This document shows, piece after piece, positions 55,768 through 64,000 of a DNA stretch of 64,000 nt (position 1 is the first letter of the stretch; each line of letters opens with the position of its first letter). The notes below the pieces were generated by a model. That model was not told where the DNA came from. It was given only the letters and a program-made list of their open reading frames with translations, and made no database searches. The translations under genes and the position numbers were made by a program. The stretch spans positions 1 through 64,000 of the forward strand of contig NHNW01000031.1 of the NCBI GenBank assembly GCA_002786025.1, given 5' to 3'. This DNA comes from Zasmidium citrigriseum. Lineage: Eukaryota; Ascomycota; Dothideomycetes; Mycosphaerellales; Mycosphaerellaceae.

Positions 55768-57646
55768 ACGACACACTGACGAAACAACGGACACTTAATG
55801 TAACAACACCCACGGCATGGTGCCGTACAAGACAAAAGATACCCCTGGCGCATTGGAGCTTGCATTGTTGTACTATATTGCATACGAAGCCACGAACTTG
55901 TGTTGAAATCTAAAGAGGCAGGCATGAGCGATGTCATTTTGGGAGGAAAGCAATGCTTACGGCCAGATCTTGTCAAGATGAATTTTGAGATACGGCCTGA
56001 TCGATGCAGCATAGATGGCAGTATTATGATTTTTGAACCTGCAATGAACAGTTCATCAGATGTTCCACAACTTGCAACAGCTTCATGAATGTCGGCTCTT
56101 TCCTCCACATACCGCGATCACAACTCTTGGCACCTGCTCCTCGCTTGCAGACCGCGTCCCTCCTGCCAACTCCAAGACACTCATACATGCTCTATCACCT
56201 TTGATAACGCCCAGTCTTCGAAACGCATCTGCTCACCTTCAGGAACGGCACCCGAGAGTCTCTTGCTCACAGAATCGCCTGCAAAGGACATGCAACGAGG
56301 GCGGCTTGCAGCACTGAGGAATGCCGCCGCGGTTCTGCCTTGGAAAGATACCGCAGGAGGCCCGACTCTGACCGAGTTTAGTAGTACTCGCCGTGAGCTG
56401 CACCGAGTGTGAGAGGGCGTGCGGGCCTACTGTCCCTGCCGGCGTGCACAAGACATATAATAGCACGGCAGGCGCCCATTGCTGTGGTCTTTGCCATTTC
56501 TCTCACTCCCTCACCAGGGACAGCATCTCTGAGCACCAGGACGTGTCTTTCGACCTTCGACCGGCCCACCGACGACGCGAGAACTTCGGACCTCGTTTAA
56601 GCACATCTCACACTCTGGTCCACTGTTTTTCCCACCGGCCTGACGCTGGGGCAGAGTCTGGGAACGCAGCAACACCTTCGCTGTCAGAGCGAGCAGTCTC
56701 AGCGCGAGCGCCGTCCGAATACCTCATCAGGATCTACCAGCAGCAGTTTCGTTGGAAAATGGCTTCGCACGGCGAGGTGTTGGGAAGCCTTCACTTGCCG
56801 GCGGTCTGAACAGGCCATCGTGCTCGCAGCGCAGTTGGCTTGGAGCCATGCATCCCCAAAGGCGACAATAACGCCGCGCAGCAGTCGTAAGACTGTATCG
56901 GACCGACAGCAGACTGTGGCGTGCAGGCGCTTATGCAGCATGTCATGCAGCCTTGCGGTAGTCTGCATCGTCTATCGTCAAGCGGGAACCGCCGGTAATA
57001 GATTTCGCGTTCAGCTGCTGAGACTGGCCAACGGACCGCCTGCCCAGCGCAGCCTGGCCACGCTGATTTGCCAGCGCGGTACCGAGACCTTCAACCATCG
57101 GCCCAAGCCGGACTTCTTGGAAGTTTTGGATGCGGCGAAAAAAGTCTCTGCATGAGCTCGCGCCGCCGGGCGCCACGCCAGTGCACGCTACGTCCATGCT
57201 GCACGTCGTCATGGTACTCCAACGTTCCTGGCCCAAGCCGCAAAGCGCGTTTTGCATCTGTGGTAGACCATGTCGCCGCACCTGCTAGTGGGGGCTGTTG
57301 CGTTGGGGTGCTTGTTCTGCGACCACGTCGATATGCTTCAAGCCTCGCCGGCGCCGGTCGACGTTGCTCACTGCCATCTAAAGCGGCCCTTCTTTCGTAC
57401 TGTTCCTCCCACCTCCTCTCCTTCGTCGAACCTGCATACTCTCCCGTATACTACTATCTTTTCGTGCTAGCCTGCTCACCGTTGGCCAGTCCATCCTGTC
57501 TACGCGGGGAACGAACATCGCATCCTGGCACGACTCATCAACAGTTAAACCCCTCCCTCGATGCCATCCTTCTAATGTTGATCTCCACTCTACCCGGCCC
57601 CGTAGAGGTCCCTGTCTCCTCTCGCGGGCACTCCACCATCAGGAAC
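55768..57646. promoter_or_regulatory. 1.9 kb intergenic, promoter/leader of the Zn2Cys6 gene
   Basis: No recognisable gene. The reading frame of the regulator is open upstream to 57068 without a better start. Pyrimidine-rich leader-like sequence lies near 57395-57560. Confidence 0.45.
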
Positions 57647-59362
57647 ATGCCTGAATCGTCCTCATCATCGACTCCGACGACGACGGTGAAGCGGGCCTGC
57701 GATGCCTGCCACAGGCGCAAGGTCAAATGCATTGGCGACGGCACGCGGCCATGCAAGAACTGTACGTCGGCTGGCCTTACCTGCACGTACAACGCCATCC
57801 CTCAGAAGAAAGGACCAAAGGGCAGCAGGGCCAAAGTGATCTCGGAGCTCAGAGAGACTCAACGACAGTCGCAACTCGCTGCGAAGCGCCATGGCCTGGA
57901 CTTCGACAGCCCAAGTCATTCCCCGGCCGACCTCAAGCAGGCTGGTCTCTTATCGATGGACATGATTACGTCTTGCGTCGACTACTTCTTCGCTCATCTT
58001 TATCCGACCCAACCCATCCTTCACCGTGTGAAAGTTGGAGAGACCATCGGCCAGATGGAGAACAGCATCGAGGCATATTGCTTGGTGGTGTCGCTGTGTG
58101 GCTACATGATGATCCAACCCAACATGGTCATACCTCCAGAAGCATTCGAAGGGCTTGAGATTCCACCGCAGCCCAGTCTCCAACTTGGCCACACGCTTCT
58201 GCAAGAAGCGCTCCGCGTACGGAAAGGCTACAACTACATTGAGAATCCGACAATCTGGTCTGTGATCACCTCATTCTTCTTCTTTGGAAGCTACTTCTGT
58301 CTCGACCGTCAAAACACGGCCTGGTTCCACCTCAGGGAAGCGACGACACTGGCACAGATCATGGGAATGCATGAGGAGGTGAATTATCAATTGGAAGATG
58401 TGGTTGAAAGCTCAAGAAGGCGACGGCTCTATTGGCTCTTGTTCGTGACAGAAAGAGCGTATGCTCTCCAACAGCACAAGCCACTCACGCTGCACGCTAC
58501 GATCAATCTACCCACTCTCGACGAGGATCCAGCGGAAACAGTTGAGTTGAATGGATTCATTCATTTGGTCAATCTCTTCCGACCATTTGACGATACCTTT
58601 GTCGGACTCTGGAACAAGGCGAGGGTTGGCTGCACAACAGAATGGCTGGCGCGAGTACAGCAACAGCTTTCGGACGCCTTGCCAACGTATCTACAATGCA
58701 CGGAGAGTCAGGCAGTCGATCTACGGTGCTCGCAGCAATGGCTTCGGACTATGGTTTGGCAGCTCTCCATCAGCCACGGTTTCCTGTCCTCTGCTGCAGC
58801 GGACAATGCGATGAGCTTCAAATTCCCGATCGAAGTGTCCCGCGATCTGGTCACATCAGCATCGCAATTTTCGCAGGCGTCGATGGAAGTCCACGGAATC
58901 GGATTGATCGAGAAGCTCTTCGATGTGGCATGCACTCTTACAGACGTCATGTCAGTCATCCCACACGAGCAATACACGTTCGAGTTCGGACCGCGCGACT
59001 ATCTCAATCAGCTAATGTCCCTCATCTCGACACTCAGAGGTGGCCGACAGCGATACCTACCGCTCTTGATGCAAAAGATCACCGACACGATGCCGAACAC
59101 TCCAGGCTACACTATCCCTGCGATTCCACCGAGTATAAGATCTGAGGAGTTCTATGATGGGAGCCCGAGTCATAGCGGCGACTCAACGCCATTCGGCAGC
59201 CCCCTCAGTGGCGGCGCAAGACCTTTTGGAGGATATCCTGAGATGGCTGTGAGCTCGGCGATGCAATACTCCCAGGCACAGATTCCCGTGTCTGCGCCTG
59301 GGCAATTGTACGAAGCAGAGGGACCATCGGGAAGTCATATCAAGTATGAGCCTAGCGGATGA
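57647..59362 (+). CDS. Zn2Cys6 transcription factor, AmyR/Art1-like group
   Basis: Nuclear regulator. Single exon, 571 aa. The binuclear zinc cluster is C18-x2-C21-x6-C28-x7-C36-x2-C39-x6-C46, with R-A-C-D-A-C-H-R-R-K-V-K-C and the linker Y-N-A-I-P-Q-K-K-G-P-K-G-S-R-A-K-V. That linker is shared with fungal regulators of starch/maltose use (AmyR, MAL activators) and Art1. The fungal transcription factor domain follows from about 105 to 420. The C-terminus is Ser/Gly/Pro-rich. The ATG at 57647 lies 17 codons before the first cluster cysteine; an in-frame upstream ATG at 57574 is possible. The group assignment rests on motif memory, and no amylase or maltase gene is nearby. Confidence 0.88.
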   Translation: MPESSSSSTPTTTVKRACDACHRRKVKCIGDGTRPCKNCTSAGLTCTYNAIPQKKGPKGSRAKVISELRETQRQSQLAAKRHGLDFDSPSHSPADLKQAGLLSMDMITSCVDYFFAHLYPTQPILHRVKVGETIGQMENSIEAYCLVVSLCGYMMIQPNMVIPPEAFEGLEIPPQPSLQLGHTLLQEALRVRKGYNYIENPTIWSVITSFFFFGSYFCLDRQNTAWFHLREATTLAQIMGMHEEVNYQLEDVVESSRRRRLYWLLFVTERAYALQQHKPLTLHATINLPTLDEDPAETVELNGFIHLVNLFRPFDDTFVGLWNKARVGCTTEWLARVQQQLSDALPTYLQCTESQAVDLRCSQQWLRTMVWQLSISHGFLSSAAADNAMSFKFPIEVSRDLVTSASQFSQASMEVHGIGLIEKLFDVACTLTDVMSVIPHEQYTFEFGPRDYLNQLMSLISTLRGGRQRYLPLLMQKITDTMPNTPGYTIPAIPPSIRSEEFYDGSPSHSGDSTPFGSPLSGGARPFGGYPEMAVSSAMQYSQAQIPVSAPGQLYEAEGPSGSHIKYEPSG

Positions 59363-61093
59363 AGAAGCTGGAATCAGCAGGCAGTTGCACAGGACGCACA
59401 GTACTGTGCACGATGATAGGCAGCATCGCATCTTGGTCGAGTTGCGGTGTGTTCTGCACAAGGGATGGACGACTTGCGATTCATGGAGCCGGCCCCGAGT
59501 CCCCGGTTGGAATAGTACACCGATGCAAAGGAGTCGGGTGGAAGACCGAGCTGCGTCGATACCTCACCGATGGAATCACGGGAAATGATGCAACGAATGG
59601 AGTCTCATCGTCTGCGCAGATGGTCAGAAGTCAAAACCAACCAGATCTGAATATACTCGACATGTGCATGGACGTGAAGATCGATCTTCGCAGTGAAGGA
59701 AGGGCTTTTCGATGCTAGAGACCGCCTGGCAACTGACGGATCGTATCCACGGATGCAATCTTGGGAGACCAAAGACGGCCCGCAGAAGGGCGCAGCACGA
59801 AGGAAGGCATGCGGCGGGTCAGCCTAGAGCATCTCCCAGCCATCTACCAGAGATGCCTTCGTGATGAGATATCAGATTCAATGAACAACGATCAAACAAC
59901 GCCATGCCACACCTTCTACTCTTTTTTCATGGGCCATGCGCAGCATCTTCAATTCCTTGCTCTTCGAAAAAGTGCCACCTTCACGAGCCCTGACGCACTT
60001 GCTGATACTAGCATCTACATCTAATGCACAATCCTTCCGCGAAAAAACAACCGCCAGATCGCCAAGCCGTTAGCGATGCGATGAGCCAAAGCAAGTGGAA
60101 GTGGAGCCAATGACAACGATACGATGCACTACCTCTATACGACAATCTGTGATTACTTCTTTCAGCATGTGTTGTTGCTGCGCTCTCTGCATGCATATGA
60201 CACGACGGTCACTGGAAGGTTCATCAGAGCTACGTAGCCCGCATGAAAGGTACATGTGGTACAGCCAAGCTATAGGGCTCGCTGCCGGCCAGACTGGGCT
60301 GGAGGTTCTGGACTGTCCACAGCCTTTGAAGTGATCATGTAATTGTTCGCACTTCATTGGCACATTGGTCACTTCACCTGGTGCAAGACGTCAAGTGAAT
60401 TGGAAGTGTATGGTGGTGGGGAGACGCATCGGCCTGTCCGAGATGACCACTTCCAACCATTCAATTCGTACAGCAGCTATATTTGCTATACACGGGTCCA
60501 GACCATCCTGTAGGCAAGAGATCCATGACCATGGTTAAGGTTGGAGAACTCTGTTTAGAGCCAGCATCCCCTCGGAGCCCATCAAGCCATACGGAGGCTA
60601 TTTGTGTCTCGCCACTTCGTGGCGCTCTCCGTCTCTTTGCTTGTCCCTCCAAGTGGGCCCAAGGGCTTTTCGGCAGCGAAAACCCCAAGGCGTAGTGCTA
60701 ATGTGATTTGTCGTTCATTTCGATGCTGCCACCAAGCACGCAATATGTGAAGTGAGGCCTGGCAGTTGCTGGAGGTAAATCCAGTTCGTCCACGAGCGCT
60801 GCTTTCGACGTCCTCGGAGAAGCCACACAACATCAGAAAGAGCGGCGGTTCAAGAGGTTGTAGATGCTGGTGGTCAAGCTCCTGGGATTGCAATGATACT
60901 GGCGTTTCGTGTCGGGGTGCAATGGGTTCAATTGAGAAGCGTCTTTCTTCGGAAGCAGCGGGACTCCTCGAAATCGGCGAAACCGACATGGTGCCTTTCC
61001 ATCATTGCAAACATAGAAAGGCCGCCGAACGTGTCGATTCCTTCTGCCATTGAACATCGTACTGGAAGATCACACATACGTTGTGGCATGACC
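59363..61093. other. 1.7 kb intergenic between convergent genes
   Basis: Only chance frames; no RNA gene, repeat or mobile element seen. It is long for a convergent fungal gap. Confidence 0.4.
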
Positions 61094-62736
61094 TCACTTG
61101 CGCTTCTGCGCTGTGCCGTTGGAAGTCGAACTGGAGGTCGCGTGTCCGTTGCTGTGGTGATGGTCATGGCCGTGATGATGATCGTGCTCATGGTCGTGAT
61201 CATGCTGATCCTCCAGAAGCTCCTGCTCGGGGTCCTTCTGTGCAAACTGATCAACGAACGGCTCCTGATCTCCACCCTTCGTGATGAATCGGATATTGAC
61301 GCGCTTCGCTCCCTTCACATCTTTGACAATGGCCTCTCTGATCTCCGTTTCGATGTCGTTCGAATGGGCGACTGACCAGTCCTCGGGAACTCCCACTTCA
61401 ACTTCAAACATCAGATTCTGCCCGCTCTTGATGCCTTGCACTCCGCGGATCTCTGCATCGGTGCCCTCCATGGCGGTCTTCGCAGCCGTCTCAGCACTCT
61501 CCCTGGCTTCTTCATCCATTCCGACATCGGCGAGCTCAAATAGAGCAGATTTGGTGTTGACCCAGCCAGCTTGAACAATCATCCCGCTGATAATCAGACC
61601 GCCAACTGGGTCAAGCCAGCGGGCGCTCTCTAGGAAGTGGCTGGCAACGATGGTGAAGAGAGCGACGAAAGCCGTCAGACTGTCCACTCGGTGATGGTAG
61701 GCCTTTGAAAGTGAGTCTCACGTGTGACAGTCGGGAGAGTGGATGTACTTACATTACTGGAAAGAACACTACTCCTCTTCTCCTTGGCAATCTTCATGGT
61801 CGCTCGGTAGAGCCATTCCTTGACCACAATGCTACCAGCTGCCAACCAGGCTGCATTGATGTTGGGTCCCAAGTCCATACGTCCATGGTCGTGACCGTGG
61901 TGGTGGGCGTGCTCGAAGATACCGGTGTGGGACAGCATCTCAAAGAGCTGAGGGAAGAACTGCTGAGTGAGTGCCATGACGGCCTGTAGTCCAATCATCA
62001 GTCCACCAGAGAGCAGGATACCAGACACAGCAAGCGCGCCAAGTGATTCGATCTTGCCGTAGCCCATGGGGAAACGAGTAGTGGCTGGGCGGAGGGAGTA
62101 GGATATCGTAGCGAGAGTGGTCACGTCTGATATCATGTCCGTTAACGCATGGACTGCGTCTGCTGTCAATCTGTTTCAATGTATCAGCAAATGGATGTTC
62201 TGCCTTACTCCTGACACGTACGCAAGAACACGAATGCTGCTTGCTACATGTGTTGGATCTTCTTACGCTTGTGAATTAAAGACATATCCTCCGGCTCCCT
62301 TTGCTATTGCCATGCCCAAGTTGACGTATAGTCCAATTCTTGTAATGCGTACTCCTGGATCGCTTTTGTTGGAGCTGGTGAGATACGTGTTATCATGGTG
62401 GTGATGGTGATGGCCATGCGAGTGGCCCATGTGCGTTCGTTTCTGCGACGACTGGGGCGCCATTGCTGTCGGTGTGGTCGCGGCGGCCGGGGAGCGAATG
62501 TGGTGGACGATGTGAGCCCAGTTGCGCGGTGATGGGTGCGTCGGCAGCGGCCGCCCTGCGCGTAGGAGGCACGTCGAGCGAGTGTCGGTATTGGCGAGGG
62601 TCAGCAGCACGCGGCGCTGGGGACGAGCGCGGACTCGGACGGAGGCAGCCTGGGACAGCCAAGCTGCAGCGGTGGTGGTTGTCGTCGCTGTCGTCGTCGT
62701 CGTCGAATGTGTGTTACATCGCCGTAAATGAAACAT
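61094..62736 (-). CDS. Cation diffusion facilitator, mitochondrial Mmt1/Mmt2 type
   Basis: Metal/proton antiporter; the yeast relatives export iron from mitochondria. Three exons, 62736-62267, 62170-61753 and 61702-61094, 498 aa. An Arg/Ala/Ser/Thr-rich, acid-poor N-terminus of about 90 aa looks like a mitochondrial presequence. Then come GHSHGHHHHHHD, six helices with the metal-site motifs A-D-A-V-H-A-L-T-D and H-H-R-V-D-S-L-T-A-F, a His-rich loop H-A-H-H-H-G-H-D-H-G, the C-terminal cytoplasmic-type domain, and a second long His/Asp run before the end. A TATAAATA sits at 62750-62757, only 14 bp from the chosen ATG, so a shorter form starting at 62463 (MAPQSSQ) is possible and would lack the presequence. 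Confidence 0.88.
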
Positions 62737-63271
62737 CGGGCCCGTCCAGTATAAATAGAATTCCTCACGAGCGGAGGGGGAGTTCAGGGGGTTGGCCAGC
62801 AAATCTATCGGCCCCCTGATGCACCCAAAAGAATATCAACAGCGGCAGCGGCGTGCATCTATCCACCATGCGCGACGGCGAGGACAGGTCAGAGCACGCG
62901 TCGGCGATGAGGTGTCGAGGCATTGCCTGCACGCAATTCGCTTCTAGCCGAAAATGTGCTGCAGTCCCAGCCGCGGATGACGGTGGACCGGTGGAGAGCG
63001 AAGACGACATGGCTTGGCGTGCTTTCATTCTCCTACAGTTCTATATCGAACTCTTTTTCCATGACCTATTGAGAGTATGTGAAGGCGAGAGTCGCTCAGC
63101 GCTGTTTACGACTTATGTTTTCGAAGAAAGCACGGACAATTCATCAAGGTGCCGTTAAGACTAACAAAACATTTCATTGACCCAGTCGCTCTACCGAGTC
63201 GGGTATCGATCTTTAAAAGCGGCCGTAACAATACATACACTGTGGAGATGCCGTATACTCGCTCACGCGTA
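62737..63271. other. Intergenic, CDF promoter and phosphoesterase 3' end
   Basis: Holds the TATAAATA at 62750-62757; otherwise nothing recognised. Confidence 0.4.
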
Positions 63272-63986
63272 TCATGAGGGCGCTACCACAGTCCCTCCCT
63301 CAACGAGAGTAATCTCGTCAATCTGCTTTTTTGTGTCCTCGCCACAGCACTCGACTCGTTTCCACGTTGTCATTCGTCCTGCGTTCGTATCCACTTCCCA
63401 TACTCTTACTCGTCGATGGAATCCTCCGTAGCCAGCGTATCCTCCGAATCCTGAGCCACCGGCGTAGCACATCCAGGGTCCGAGGTGTGATTTCTTCTTA
63501 CCGTGTGCTGGATGTTCTGCTGCGGATTGCGCGTCATCGCGAGCTTCAGGCTTCTGCGGTCGGAGTGCGCAATAGTCATTCACGTGGTCATGACCACACC
63601 CAACAGCAACGACGCCCTCCTCCGCAAGTGCATCGTAGAAATGGGAGTTGTAGCCAGGAGCAGTCACGCCTTCTTTCCACTGTCCTCCAGCTCTGACGTT
63701 GCTCTTATCGGCATACTCCGGTAGGGGAATGTGAATGAATGCCATGTCCATATGGATGTGGCTATATTTGCCATGGTCCTTCTTCAATCCTTGGGCGGTC
63801 TTCTGGAACCAATCGATTTGCCCTTGTTTGATCCAGTCATATCCCTTGTACCTTTTCTCGTCCGGCGTGAGGGAATGAGAGTCCAAGAGATAGAGAGTCA
63901 GCGCCGAGTGCTGTGATCCTGGTGCGAGAACCTCCACATAGTAATTGCCGACCCCCTCGGTGTTCTCCGGACCGGGCTTGCTCATG
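63272..63986 (-). CDS. Calcineurin-like phosphoesterase, Dcr2/purple acid phosphatase type, 3' part
   Basis: C-terminal about 238 aa of a metallophosphoesterase cut by the window edge. Motifs: G-V-G-N-Y-Y-V-E-V-L, L-D-S-H-S, Q-I-D-W-F, M-A-F-I-H-I-P-L-P-E-Y (metal-ligand His), G-C-G-H-D-H-V-N-D-Y-C (the G-H-x-H metal-binding motif), C-Y-A-G-G-S-G-F-G-G-Y and W-K-R-V. This fits the Dcr2/Sia1 group, which removes phosphate from proteins such as Ire1 in yeast (family knowledge). A TTTCAG acceptor just before 63986 suggests an intron, so the ATG at 63985 is internal and the rest of the gene lies beyond 64000. Confidence 0.85.
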
Positions 63987-64000
63987 CTGAAAGGTAGGGT

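Noticed and set aside
57068..57646. 193-codon N-terminal extension of the Zn2Cys6 factor
   Set aside because: Opens with no family features and low-complexity, leader-like sequence; the zinc cluster normally sits near the N-terminus.
1..64000. CRISPR arrays, bacterial operons or prophage
   Set aside because: No regularly spaced repeats or bacterial gene layout; the gene structure is plainly fungal.

Overview
This 64 kb window is a filamentous ascomycete (Pezizomycotina) chromosome segment. The signs are genes broken by many 47-72 nt spliceosomal introns (GT..AG with CTAAC/CTGAC-like branch points), fungal-only families (Zn2Cys6 and Fungal_trans_2 regulators, PTH11-like rhodopsin-fold proteins, Yap1, Kre6/Skn1, Iks1) and a left edge mutated in the pattern of repeat-induced point mutation (RIP). 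Intron size, gene density and this RIP pattern fit a Dothideomycete; the species cannot be read from the sequence.

Layout. 1-3110: RIP-degraded repeats, namely the 3' half of a Ty1/copia pol and a second wrecked reading frame of unknown origin. 4-15 kb: KRE6/SKN1-type glucan synthesis gene, DPH1, two oxidoreductases (SDR and D-2-hydroxyacid dehydrogenase) and an IKS1-type kinase. 15-24 kb: secreted purine nucleoside permease-like protein, zinc alcohol dehydrogenase, a two-module flavoprotein and a dynamin-like GTPase. 24-31 kb: Yap1-type redox bZIP, SPF30-type splicing factor and a rhodopsin-fold membrane protein. 31-35 kb: gene-poor, with a truncated SDR and a zinc-finger-less Fungal_trans_2 regulator. 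36-46 kb: DHA2-type MFS exporter, lipid phosphate phosphatase, a divergent pair of a PEP-hydrolase-like TIM barrel and a UPF0261 protein (the two halves of a tomato Tm-1-like protein), an NmrA-like protein and a sugar transporter. 46-64 kb: AP180-type clathrin adaptor, BAHD-like acyltransferase, two divergent Myb/SANT-like regulators around a 3.1 kb gene-free stretch, a Zn2Cys6 activator of the AmyR/Art1 type, a mitochondrial-type cation diffusion facilitator and the 3' part of a Dcr2-like phosphoesterase running off the right edge.

Most genes are housekeeping or general metabolic, and no secondary-metabolite backbone enzyme is present. The clearest functional pairing is UPF0261 plus TIM barrel, which share a 347 bp divergent promoter. 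Exon structures were built by hand from splice consensus and reading-frame closure. Every spliced model listed closes to a whole number of codons, apart from the edge-truncated gene, but none was checked against transcripts.
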